The position numbers and the translations under genes were made by a program. Shown here one piece after another: positions 6,910 through 14,152 of a DNA stretch of 18,824 bases; the stretch's first letter is position 1; each line of letters begins with the position of its first letter. The stretch is from positions 1 to 18,824 of the forward strand of contig JBDTDI010000146.1 in the NCBI GenBank assembly GCA_039923155.1. Reading direction: 5' to 3'. The notes beneath the pieces are model-generated. The model worked only from the letters and a program-made list of their open reading frames with translations. It did no database searches and was not told the origin of the DNA. Origin of the DNA: Rhodococcus_D sp039923155 (lineage in GTDB: Bacteria; Actinomycetota; Actinomycetes; Mycobacteriales; Mycobacteriaceae).

Positions 6910-7821
6910 ATGGACCTGCTGCGCACGCCCGAGGACCGCTTCGCCGACCTGGCTGGTTTCCGGCACACCCCGCACCGGGCGCTGGTGACCGCCGGCGACG
7001 GCGCGGCCGCGGAGATGGCGTGGGTGCAGGCCGGTCCCGAGGACGGACCGGTGGTGCTGCTGCTGCACGGTGAACCCACCTGGGGCTACCTCTACCGCAC
7101 GATGATCGACGTGCTCGCCGAGGGCGGGTGCCGGGTGGTGGTGCCCGACCTCATCGGCTTCGGACGCTCGGAGAAGCCCACCGACGCCGCCGAGCACTCC
7201 TACGCCCGTCACGTCGGCTGGGTCCGTTCGCTGCTGGTCGACGTCCTCGACCTGCACGAGGTGACCCTGTTCGGCCAGGACTGGGGCGGGCTGATCGGGC
7301 TGCGGCTGGTGGCGGAGAACCCCGAACGCTTCGCCCGCGTGGTCGCCTCCAACACCGGCCTGACCACCGGCGACCACGACATGCCCGAGGTGTGGTGGGA
7401 GTTTCGCCGGGCGGTGGAGAAGGCTCCCGTCCTGGACGTGGGGCGCCTGGTCGCCAGCGGGTGCGTGCGTGGGCTCTCCGACGCCGACCGGGCCGCCTAC
7501 GACGCCCCGTTCCCCGACGAGACCTACAAGGCGGGACCGCGCGCCATGCCCGGCCTGGTTCCCACCCGCCCCGACGACCCGGCCACCGAGGCCAACCGGG
7601 CGGCCTGGACCACGCTGAGCACGCTGACCCTGCCGTTCCTGTGCGCGTTCGCCGACTCCGACCCGATCACCGCCGCGATGGGCCCGATCCTGGCCCGCAG
7701 CATGGCCGGTGCGGCCGGGCTCACCCACCCGACGATCGCCAACGCCGGACACTTCGTGCAGGAGGACGCCGGCGAGGACGTCGCCCGGGTGGTGCTGGAC
7801 TTCGTGCGGGCAGGAAGCTAG
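6910..7821 (+). CDS. Haloalkane dehalogenase, HLD-I-like (alpha/beta hydrolase)
   Basis: About 303 residues, cytoplasmic alpha/beta hydrolase. The oxyanion motif HGEPTW and nucleophile elbow GQDWGG (Asp125, Trp126, counting from the GTG at 6907) are those of haloalkane dehalogenases, which hydrolyse carbon-halogen bonds to an alcohol plus halide. The base is His282 in NAGHFVQEDAGE; the acid is probably Asp250 or Asp252 in CAFADSDP, after strand 7 as in subfamily I. Tryptophans 163-164 in the cap (EVWWEF) could supply the second halide-binding residue. Epoxide hydrolases and other relatives share the fold, but the HGEPTW plus QDWGG pair favours dehalogenase. The start may be GTG 6907 or ATG 6910; ATG fits a leaderless transcript. 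Its TAG stop overlaps the stop of the opposing PPK2 gene. Confidence 0.87.
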   Translation: MDLLRTPEDRFADLAGFRHTPHRALVTAGDGAAAEMAWVQAGPEDGPVVLLLHGEPTWGYLYRTMIDVLAEGGCRVVVPDLIGFGRSEKPTDAAEHSYARHVGWVRSLLVDVLDLHEVTLFGQDWGGLIGLRLVAENPERFARVVASNTGLTTGDHDMPEVWWEFRRAVEKAPVLDVGRLVASGCVRGLSDADRAAYDAPFPDETYKAGPRAMPGLVPTRPDDPATEANRAAWTTLSTLTLPFLCAFADSDPITAAMGPILARSMAGAAGLTHPTIANAGHFVQEDAGEDVARVVLDFVRAGS

Positions 7822-8678
7822 CCGACCGGGTCGGACTCGCGCAGCGCTGTCCGCTCGGCCTCGACGTCGTAGTCCGGTGGCGGGAACTGCGGGTCGATGG
7901 CCTGCAGCGTCTCGTGCACCATGGCGGCCACGACCCAGCGGGCGTACCACTTGCGGTCGCCGGGGACCACGTGCCAGGGCGCTTCATCGCTGGCGCACCG
8001 GGTGAGCACGTCGTCGTAGGTGCGCTGGTAGGCGCCCCACCGGCTGCGCGCCTCCCGGTCGTCGGGGGTGTACTTCCACTGCTTGTCGGGGTCGCCGAGG
8101 CGGCTGGTCAGCCGCTCGAGCTGTTCTTCGGGTGAGATGTGCAGGAACACCTTGACCAGGTGGAACCCCTCGTCCACCAGCTCGGCCTCGAAGGTGTTGA
8201 TCGCCTCGATCCGACGTTCCAGCTCGGGTGGTTCGGCCAGGGCCTCGACCCGGGCGATGACGACGTCCTCGTAGTGCGAGCGGTCGAAGAACCCGATGAC
8301 CCCGGGACCTGGCAGTGCGGCCCGCACCCGCCAGAGGAAGTCGTGCGAGAGCTCCTCGGCGGTGGGCGCGCCGAAGGTGGCCAGGCGCATCCCCTGGGGT
8401 TCCAGCAGCCCACCGACGTGACGGACGAGACCGCCCTTGCCGGAGGTGTCCATCCCCTGCAGCACCACCAGCACCCGTGCGTCACTGCCGAGCTTGCCCT
8501 GCGCCCACAGCGCCTGCTGCAGGTCGTCGAGGGGGTCACCGAGCTCGGTCAGGGCGTCCTTGCCGTCGGACTTGTGCTGCGGACCGACGGGAGTGTTCCG
8601 GGTGTCGGTGGACTTCAGGTGCACGGCTCGGCCCACCGGCAGCCGGAAGTGCGCACCCACCTCCGTCTCGGCGCTCAC
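7818..8678 (-). CDS. ppk2: Polyphosphate kinase 2 family protein (PPK2)
   Basis: 286 residues; transfers phosphate between inorganic polyphosphate and nucleotides. Walker A is GMDTSGKGG (75-83), the Walker B region FFDRSHYEDV (from about 130), and the lid module has DKQWKYTPDDREARSRWGAY (199-218). The single-domain length is typical. Class (AMP- or nucleoside diphosphate-using) cannot be settled by eye, although the pattern fits the polyphosphate:AMP/ADP phosphotransferase subgroup. The open frame runs far upstream through the lipoprotein gene in another frame; the real start is GTG 8678, whose first bases overlap the lipoprotein TGA as GTGA, so translation is coupled. The stop overlaps the convergent dehalogenase stop in a shared CTAG, leaving no room for a terminator between them. 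Confidence 0.93.
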   Translation of the reverse strand: MSAETEVGAHFRLPVGRAVHLKSTDTRNTPVGPQHKSDGKDALTELGDPLDDLQQALWAQGKLGSDARVLVVLQGMDTSGKGGLVRHVGGLLEPQGMRLATFGAPTAEELSHDFLWRVRAALPGPGVIGFFDRSHYEDVVIARVEALAEPPELERRIEAINTFEAELVDEGFHLVKVFLHISPEEQLERLTSRLGDPDKQWKYTPDDREARSRWGAYQRTYDDVLTRCASDEAPWHVVPGDRKWYARWVVAAMVHETLQAIDPQFPPPDYDVEAERTALRESDPVG

Positions 8679-9235
8679 GAGGTGGGCCCGGCGGAGGCCG
8701 TGGTCGCGGTGTCGGGCTTCGGGGTGACCCCGAGGGCGCTGCACACCGCGTCGGCGTCGTCGAGGGCCTTTCCCAGCCGCGACGGGTCGACCTTGACGGG
8801 GGTGCTCACCGGGTCGGCCCCCTTGGGCAGCGCCGCGGAGAACTGCTGGGACAGCTCGTCCAGCGCAGCGACGACACCGGCGAACGCCGCGCTCAGCTGC
8901 GGGTCCGACGGCGGGGCCAACGCCGCCACCGTGTTGCGGAAGCTGATGGTCACCAGGGCCACCGCCGGACCGAGGACCGGCTTGGTGGAGGCCGAGAGCA
9001 CCACCTGTCGGGGGTTGCCGGTGGCGGCGGCGTAGGTCTCGCAGGCGGCCTTCGCCGGGTCGGGGCTCGCGGTCGTGGTGGCGGGGGCGGTGACGCTCGC
9101 CGAGCTGGGCGGGGGGGTCGTTGCCGGGTCTGCGCTGCCGCCCCCGCCGCTGCTGCACCCGGCCAGCAGCGCCAGCACGCCGGCGGTGACGGCGATCGTC
9201 CGGACAGGTCGACGCACGAGGGTTCCTCTCATCAT
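8675..9235 (-). CDS. Secreted lipoprotein of unknown function
   Basis: 186 residues. The N-terminus has basic residues (RRPVR), a hydrophobic core (TIAVTAGVLALL) and the lipobox LLAGC at Cys27, so it is predicted to be lipid-anchored on the outer face of the membrane. A Gly/Ser/Thr/Pro-rich linker (about 28-60) leads to a helical domain with two cysteines (ACETYAA and AVCSALG) that could form a disulfide. No family recognised. The start may be ATG 9235 or 9232, but GTG 9217 is better placed: GAGAGGA lies about 6 nt upstream and the signal peptide remains complete. The stop is overlapped by the PPK2 start, an unusual coupling of an exported lipoprotein to a cytoplasmic polyphosphate enzyme. 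Confidence 0.84.
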   Translation of the reverse strand: MMRGTLVRRPVRTIAVTAGVLALLAGCSSGGGGSADPATTPPPSSASVTAPATTTASPDPAKAACETYAAATGNPRQVVLSASTKPVLGPAVALVTISFRNTVAALAPPSDPQLSAAFAGVVAALDELSQQFSAALPKGADPVSTPVKVDPSRLGKALDDADAVCSALGVTPKPDTATTASAGPTS

Positions 9236-9309
9236 CCGGTCGGAACAGCACTGACCAGGGTGCCATGCGCGGCAACTGTCTAACGACTCACCGCCGTGGG
9301 CCGCCGAGA

Positions 9310-9346
9310 CGCAACGTTCTTGCGCTGGATGGAGCCGAAAACGGCT
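9310..9346. promoter_or_regulatory. Two small hairpins in the lipoprotein-rocD intergenic region
   Basis: CGCAA-CGTTC-TTGCG (9310-9324) and AGCCG-AAAA-CGGCT (9333-9346) are perfect short inverted repeats in the divergent spacer between the lipoprotein and aminotransferase genes, upstream of the presumed rocD -10 hexamer. Either could be an operator; no regulator gene is adjacent. Confidence 0.3.
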
Positions 9347-9368
9347 GATTGAACCACCCGGCGGCGTC

Positions 9369-9374
9369 TAGCCT
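9369..9374 (+). promoter_or_regulatory. -10 hexamer of probable leaderless rocD transcript
   Basis: TAGCCT ends 6 nt before the ATG at 9381 and no ribosome site lies between. The surrounding CTAGCCTGGTCC (9368-9379) is repeated exactly in front of msrB. Confidence 0.5.
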
Positions 9375-9380
9375 GGTCCT

Positions 9381-10601
9381 ATGACCACCACCACCAGCCT
9401 GTCGGCCGACCTCATCGCCCGGGACGAGCGGTGGAGCGCGCACAACTACCACCCGCTGCCCGTCGTGATCGCGCAGGCGGAGGGCGCCTGGGTGACCGAC
9501 GTGGAGGGGCGCCGCTACCTCGACTTCCTGGCCGGGTACTCAGCGCTGAACTTCGGTCACCGCCACCCGGCGCTCGTCGCCGCCGCCAAGGACCAGCTGG
9601 ACCGGGTGACGCTGACGTCGAGGGCGTTCCACCACGACCAGCTCGGGGCGTTCTGCGCCGAGCTCGCGGAGCTGACCTCCACCGAGATGGTGCTGCCCAT
9701 GAACTCCGGCGCCGAGGCCGTCGAGTCGGCGGTCAAGGTCGCCCGCAAGTGGGCCCACAAGGTCAAGGGGGTGCCGGACGGCACCGCCGAGATCATCGTG
9801 ATGGGCAACAACTTCCACGGTCGCACCACCACGGTGGTGAGCTTCTCCACCGATCCCGAGGCGCGGGCCGACTTCGGTCCGTTCACTCCCGGGTTCGTGA
9901 CCGTGCCCTACGGGACCGACGACCCGCAGGCCCACGCCCTGGAGGCGGCCATCACCCCCCGCACGGCCGCCGTGCTGCTGGAGCCCGTGCAGGGCGAGGC
10001 CGGGGTCGTGGTGCCGCCTGCCGCGTGGCTGCGGCGGGTGCGCGAGCTGTGCACCGCCCACGGCGTGCTGCTGATCGCCGACGAGATCCAGTCCGGCCTT
10101 GCTCGCACCGGTGACCTGCTGGCGCTGGACGCGGCCGGGGTCCGGGCCGACCTGTACACCCTCGGCAAGGCCCTGGGCGGCGGCATCGTCCCGGTGTCGG
10201 CCGTCGTCGGGCGGGCTGACGTGCTCGGGGTGCTCCGCCCCGGTGAGCACGGCTCCACCTTCGGGGGCAACCCCCTGGCCTGCGCGGTCGGTCGGGCCGT
10301 GGTGGGACTGCTGCGCACCGGTGAGTTCCAGGCCCGCAGCACCGAGCTCGGTGCCCACCTGCACGCTCGCCTGGACGAGCTGGTGGGGCGCGGGGTACGG
10401 GAGGTTCGTGGGCGCGGGCTGTGGGCCGGGGTGGACCTGGACGGCGTGGGCGGTCGCGCCGCCAGTGAGGCGCTGATGGCCCGCGGCGTGCTCTGCAAGG
10501 AGACCCACGGGACCACGCTGCGGATGGCTCCCCCGCTGGTGATCACCCGCACCGAGCTGGACACCGCGGTGGACGCCCTGGCCGACGTGCTGGTGGCCTA
10601 G
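9381..10601 (+). CDS. rocD: Ornithine aminotransferase (ornithine--oxo-acid transaminase)
   Basis: 406-residue class III PLP aminotransferase that converts ornithine and 2-oxoglutarate to glutamate semialdehyde (then pyrroline-5-carboxylate) and glutamate, in arginine/ornithine catabolism. The N-terminal HNYHPLPVVI and YLDFLAGYSALNFGHRHP are characteristic of RocD rather than of acetylornithine or GABA aminotransferases. PLP contacts: SGAEA (109-113), Asp234 in LIADEIQSG, and Lys263 in YTLGKALGGG. HGSTFGGNPLACAV marks the other active-site loop. The ATG start sits 6 nt behind a TAGCCT hexamer, consistent with leaderless expression. The usual catabolic neighbours (arginase, dimethylargininase) are absent, so it appears to be a single gene. 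It ends 7 bp before the stop of the opposing ABC-F gene. Confidence 0.93.
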   Translation: MTTTTSLSADLIARDERWSAHNYHPLPVVIAQAEGAWVTDVEGRRYLDFLAGYSALNFGHRHPALVAAAKDQLDRVTLTSRAFHHDQLGAFCAELAELTSTEMVLPMNSGAEAVESAVKVARKWAHKVKGVPDGTAEIIVMGNNFHGRTTTVVSFSTDPEARADFGPFTPGFVTVPYGTDDPQAHALEAAITPRTAAVLLEPVQGEAGVVVPPAAWLRRVRELCTAHGVLLIADEIQSGLARTGDLLALDAAGVRADLYTLGKALGGGIVPVSAVVGRADVLGVLRPGEHGSTFGGNPLACAVGRAVVGLLRTGEFQARSTELGAHLHARLDELVGRGVREVRGRGLWAGVDLDGVGGRAASEALMARGVLCKETHGTTLRMAPPLVITRTELDTAVDALADVLVA

Positions 10602-10608
10602 ACCCGAC

Positions 10609-12258
10609 TCAGCGGGCCCGGACCACCCTGGACTCGTCCCACACGGGCTCGTCGCCGGCCACGACCGTTCCGTCCGCACGGAAGACGAGGAAGCGGTCGA
10701 AGCTCTGCGCGAACCACCGGTCGTGGGTCACCGCGAGCACGGTGCCGTTGAAGGACGACAACGCCGTCTGCAGGGCCTCGGCCGAGACCAGGTCGAGGTT
10801 GTCGGTGGGCTCGTCGAGCAGCAGCAGCGTGGCCCCACCCAGCTCCAGCAGCAGCACCTGCAGCCGGGCCTGCTGGCCTCCGGAGAGGGTCTCGAAGCTC
10901 TGCTCGGCCTGCGGCACCAGCCCGTAGCGGTCCAGGGCCGAGGACGCCGCCGAGCGGCCCATCCCCGCCCGGCGCCCCTCGCCGTTCCAGAGCACGTCGA
11001 GCAGGGTGCGTCCCACCAGCTCGGGGTGCGCGTGGGTCTGGGCGAACATCCCCGGCACCACCCGGGCACCCAGCCGGGCGATGCCGGTGTGGGCCACGGT
11101 GGGCACCGCGTCGAGCTCCCCGTCGTGGGGCAACCCGGCCAGCAGCCGCAGGAAGTGGCTCTTGCCGGAGCCGTTGGAGCCGAGCACGGCCACCCGGTCG
11201 CCGAAGAACACCTCGGTGCTGAACGGGTGCATCAGCCCGGTCAGCTCGAGGTCCTCGCACGTCACCGCCCGCAGCGCCGTCCGTCCACCCGTCAGCCGGG
11301 GGGCCAGGGTCTGCGTGCGAGGGAGCTCGGCGGGTGGGCCCACCGCCTCGAACTTTGCGAACCGGGTCTGCATGGCGTGGTAGCGGCTGGCCATGTCCGG
11401 GCTGCTCGCGGCCTGCTGGCGCAGGGTCAGCACCAGCTGCCGCAACCGCTCGTGCTCCTCCGACCACCGTCGACGCAGCTGGGCGACCTTCTCCCAGCGA
11501 GCCTGCCGCGCCTCGGGCCAGGTGCCGAAGCGGCCGGCGTGGGTCCAGGCGGTGCCCGCCTCGACGGTGACCACGGCGGTGGCCGCGGCCGCGAGCAGGG
11601 CGCGGTCGTGGCTGATCAGCAGGATCGCCTTGGTGCTGGCCGCCAGCTGGGCCTCCAGCCACCGCTTGCCGGGCACGTCCAGGTAGTTGTCGGGCTCGTC
11701 GAGCAGCAGCACCTGCGCGGGCCCCCGCAGCAACGCCTCCAGGGCCAGTCGCTTCTGCTCCCCGCCGGAGAGGGTGTCCAAGTCCCGGAATCGGGCCCTG
11801 TCGAACGTCACCCCCAGCGCGGCGGTGCACACCACGTCCCAGGCGACCTCGGCCTCGTAGCCGCCGGCCTCCGCCCAGTCCGCGAGCGCGGTGGCGTAGC
11901 GCAGCTGGGTGGGTTCGTCGTCGGTCTCCATCATCGCCAGCTCGGCGGCGGCGAGCGCGGCCGCCGCAGCCTGCACGGCGGGTGCGCTGACGTCCAGCAG
12001 CAGGTCGGACACGGTGCGCCCGTCGGCGGCCGAGCCGACCAGCTGCGGCATGGCGGCGAGCCCGCCCACCACCCGCACCGAGCCTGCGGTCGGGGTCAGC
12101 TCCCCGGCCAGGGTGCGCAGCAACGTGGACTTGCCCACCCCGTTCTCCCCCACGAGCGCGACCACCGCACCGTCGGCAACCTTCAGCGACACCTCGCGGT
12201 AGAGCTCGCGTCCGTCGGGCAGCACGTGCGCCAGGCCTCCGGCCTCCAGAAATCCCAC
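10609..12258 (-). CDS. ABC-F family ATPase (duplicated ATP-binding domains)
   Basis: 549 residues with two nucleotide-binding domains and no membrane segment. Domain 1: Walker A GENGVGKST (37-45), signature LSGGE (163-167), Walker B LLLDEPDNYLD (184-194). Domain 2: GSNGSGKSH (360-368), LSGGQQARL (from 458), LLLDEPTDNLD (479-489). A charged helical linker, about 245-310, corresponds to the P-site tRNA interaction motif of ABC-F proteins. Such proteins act on the ribosome (translation factors like EttA, or antibiotic-resistance proteins) rather than as transporters. Which type this is cannot be told; the linker is not obviously that of EttA or Uup. GTG start at 12258; an overlapping ATG 10 bases upstream is in another frame. 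It lies 37 bp downstream of the zapE-like gene. Confidence 0.92.
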   Translation of the reverse strand: MGFLEAGGLAHVLPDGRELYREVSLKVADGAVVALVGENGVGKSTLLRTLAGELTPTAGSVRVVGGLAAMPQLVGSAADGRTVSDLLLDVSAPAVQAAAAALAAAELAMMETDDEPTQLRYATALADWAEAGGYEAEVAWDVVCTAALGVTFDRARFRDLDTLSGGEQKRLALEALLRGPAQVLLLDEPDNYLDVPGKRWLEAQLAASTKAILLISHDRALLAAAATAVVTVEAGTAWTHAGRFGTWPEARQARWEKVAQLRRRWSEEHERLRQLVLTLRQQAASSPDMASRYHAMQTRFAKFEAVGPPAELPRTQTLAPRLTGGRTALRAVTCEDLELTGLMHPFSTEVFFGDRVAVLGSNGSGKSHFLRLLAGLPHDGELDAVPTVAHTGIARLGARVVPGMFAQTHAHPELVGRTLLDVLWNGEGRRAGMGRSAASSALDRYGLVPQAEQSFETLSGGQQARLQVLLLELGGATLLLLDEPTDNLDLVSAEALQTALSSFNGTVLAVTHDRWFAQSFDRFLVFRADGTVVAGDEPVWDESRVVRAR

Positions 12259-12295
12259 GTCACCATGGTCCAGGCCGGGTCAAGCCGGTTCCCGC

Positions 12296-13324
12296 TCAGG
12301 TCACCGCACCGGCCATCCGGGACAGCGCCACCAGCCGCGACGTCGCCCGCAGGTACTTCTTGCGGTACCCCCCGGCGAGCATCTCCGCGGTGAACAGCTC
12401 GTCCAGCGGCCGCCCGGACACCAGCACCGGAATGTTGTTGTCGTACAGGCGGTCGGAGAGCACCACCAGCCTCAGCGCCACGCTCTGGTCTGCGGCTGGG
12501 TGCACGCCGGCCAGGTGCACGGCGGTCACCCCGCGGACCATCGCGCCGAAGCGGGAGGGGTGCAGCGTGGCCAGGTGCGCGCACAGGGCGTCGAAGTCGT
12601 CGAGCGTGGCGCCGTCGGTGGCGCCGGCGTGCGACTCGAGCTCGGCGTCGCTGACCGGTACCGGCGCGTCGGGCAGTCCCCGGTGGCGGTAGTCGGGCCC
12701 GTCCACCCGGACCACCTCGAAGCGGGCCGAGAGCGCCTGGATCTCGCGCAGGAAGTCCTCAGCCGCGAAACGACCCTCACCCAGCTTGCCGGGCAACGTG
12801 TTCGACGTGGCGGCCACGTTCACCCCGGCGTCCATCAGCTCGGAGAGCAGACGGCTGATCACGGTCGTGTCACCGGGGTCGTCCAGCTCGAACTCGTCGA
12901 TGCACAGCAGCCGGTGGGCCGAGAGACGCTCGATCGCGGTGCGATAACCGAGAGCCCCGACCAGGTTGGTCAGCTCCACGAAGGTGCCGTAGGAGCGGGG
13001 TTCGCCGACCTCGTGCCACAGCGAGGCCAGCAGGTGGGTCTTGCCCACCCCGAAGCCGCCGTCGAAGTACAGCCCGGCGCCGGCCGGGCGGGGCTTGCGC
13101 CGACCGAACAGGCCGGTGGGTGGGTCCGCCGAAGCACGGACCCGGTCGCGGAACTCCTCACCGGCGGCGACGGCCGCGGCCTGGGTGGGCTCGTCGGGGT
13201 CGGGGCGGTAGGTGGAGAAGCCCACGTCGTCGAACATCGACGGCGGCACCAGCTGGGCGACGATCTCGTCGGGCGTGAGCTTGGGACTGCGATCGACGAG
13301 ACGGTCCGGGAATCGGTCGGGCAT
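12296..13324 (-). CDS. zapE: ZapE/AFG1-like ATPase
   Basis: 342-residue P-loop ATPase of the AFG1 family, called ZapE in bacteria after its link to the division ring in E. coli; yeast Afg1 acts in mitochondrial protein quality control. Walker A is GGFGVGKTHL (89-98) and Walker B is LLCIDEFEL (139-147). The conserved ATSNTLPGKLGEGRF block and the C-terminal DRLYDNNIPVLVSG with YRKKYLRATSRL are typical. The ATG at 13324 is preferred to the upstream TTG at 13348 because TACCGT lies 7 nt before it, fitting a leaderless transcript. It is divergent from the RibD-like gene across only about 26 bp, matching the arrangement I recall at M. tuberculosis Rv2670c/Rv2671. Confidence 0.92.
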   Translation of the reverse strand: MPDRFPDRLVDRSPKLTPDEIVAQLVPPSMFDDVGFSTYRPDPDEPTQAAAVAAGEEFRDRVRASADPPTGLFGRRKPRPAGAGLYFDGGFGVGKTHLLASLWHEVGEPRSYGTFVELTNLVGALGYRTAIERLSAHRLLCIDEFELDDPGDTTVISRLLSELMDAGVNVAATSNTLPGKLGEGRFAAEDFLREIQALSARFEVVRVDGPDYRHRGLPDAPVPVSDAELESHAGATDGATLDDFDALCAHLATLHPSRFGAMVRGVTAVHLAGVHPAADQSVALRLVVLSDRLYDNNIPVLVSGRPLDELFTAEMLAGGYRKKYLRATSRLVALSRMAGAVT

Positions 13325-13331
13325 GCGGGTG

Positions 13332-13337
13332 ACGGTA
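13332..13337 (-). promoter_or_regulatory. -10 hexamer of probable leaderless zapE transcript
   Basis: On the minus strand TACCGT ends 7 nt before the ATG at 13324. The same TACCGT with a 7-nt gap occurs before the small membrane protein at 14153. Confidence 0.42.
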
Positions 13338-13350
13338 GTGACGTGCAAGG

Positions 13351-14106
13351 GTGCTTGCCGTGCTGCAGCTGGGACGTGAGAGCAATCCGACAGAGCTCAC
13401 CGACGACGACCTGCGTCGTCTCTACGCCTACCCCGACACCGGTGACGGCTCGTGCGTGCGGGTCGGCTTCGTGGCCAGCCTGGACGGTGCGGTCAGCATC
13501 TCGGGTACGTCGGAGGGTCTGTCCTCCCCCGGTGACAAGCAGGTGTTCGGGCTGTTGCGGGAGCTGTGCGACGTGGTGGTGGTGGGGGCGGGCACCGTCC
13601 GCGAGGAGGACTACCGGGGCGTGCGGACCTCGGAGCGTCGCCGGGCCGCGCGGCAGGGGCGCGGCCAGTCCGACGTGCCTCCGGTGGCGGTGGTGACCGC
13701 GCGGGCCCGCCTGGACCCGACGTCCCGGCTGTTCACCGACACCGTGGTTGCGCCGATCGTGCTCACCACCGAGGACGCCGACCCGGGGCGCACGGCCCGT
13801 CTGGCCGACGCTGGGGCGGAGGTTCTGGTCGTGGGTGAGGACCGCGTCGATCCGGTACAGGCCCTGGCCGCGCTGGCCCGGCGTGGGCTGCGCCGGGTGC
13901 TGTGCGAGGGCGGCCCGGGACTGTTCGGCGACCTGGCGGCCGCCGACCTGGTGGACGAGGTGTGCCTGACCACCGCGGGGCTGCTGGTCGCCGGCGGGGC
14001 CGGGCGCATCGCCCGATCACCGGTGCCCGTCGGCGTCCGGATGCGGGCCGCGCACGTGCTGGTCGACGCCGACGGTTCACTGCTCACCCGGTGGGTGCGC
14101 TGCTAG
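13351..14106 (+). CDS. RibD C-terminal-like (pyrimidine) reductase family protein
   Basis: 251 residues of the riboflavin-reductase/dihydrofolate-reductase fold. Seen: FVASLDGAVSISG (40-52), VVVVGAGTVREEDY (from 75), and RRVLCEGGPGLFGDL (near 181-195), which bind NADPH and substrate in RibD/RED proteins. There is no deaminase domain. Residues line up well, by memory, with M. tuberculosis Rv2671, annotated ribD and able to act as an alternative dihydrofolate reductase. True riboflavin synthesis is therefore uncertain, and no other rib gene is present. The start is GTG 13351 or GTG 13360; neither has a good ribosome site. The promoter must overlap that of the divergent zapE-like gene. Confidence 0.87.
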   Translation: MLAVLQLGRESNPTELTDDDLRRLYAYPDTGDGSCVRVGFVASLDGAVSISGTSEGLSSPGDKQVFGLLRELCDVVVVGAGTVREEDYRGVRTSERRRAARQGRGQSDVPPVAVVTARARLDPTSRLFTDTVVAPIVLTTEDADPGRTARLADAGAEVLVVGEDRVDPVQALAALARRGLRRVLCEGGPGLFGDLAAADLVDEVCLTTAGLLVAGGAGRIARSPVPVGVRMRAAHVLVDADGSLLTRWVRC

Positions 14107-14139
14107 TCCGATGACCAGCGGAGGACCCGCCCGGCGGGC

Positions 14140-14145
14140 TACCGT
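14140..14145 (+). promoter_or_regulatory. -10 hexamer before the small membrane protein gene
   Basis: TACCGT ends 7 nt upstream of the GTG at 14153. This supports the internal GTG start over the in-frame ATG at 14111, which would place the hexamer inside the coding region. Confidence 0.42.
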
Positions 14146-14152
14146 GGTGGAC

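Noticed and set aside
5680..7950. A 756-codon open frame on the minus strand opposite the SatD-like, membrane-protein and dehalogenase genes
   Set aside because: High GC leaves antisense frames open. Its product is low-complexity, rich in Arg, Gly, Pro and His, and it covers three well-supported genes on the plus strand.
8679..9275. Extended N-terminus of the PPK2 frame across the lipoprotein gene
   Set aside because: The extension is Arg/Pro-rich and lies in another frame of a gene with a clear lipobox; the GTGA overlap gives the natural PPK2 start.
10723..12393. 556-codon plus-strand frame opposite the ABC-F gene
   Set aside because: Compositional shadow; the ABC-F protein on the other strand has both Walker A, signature and Walker B sets intact.
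13343..13359. GCAAGGGTGCTTGCC near the RibD-like start as a third copy of the hairpin repeat
   Set aside because: Only a few bases match the repeat arms, the spacing is lost, and it lies at a divergent gene start, so it is probably chance.
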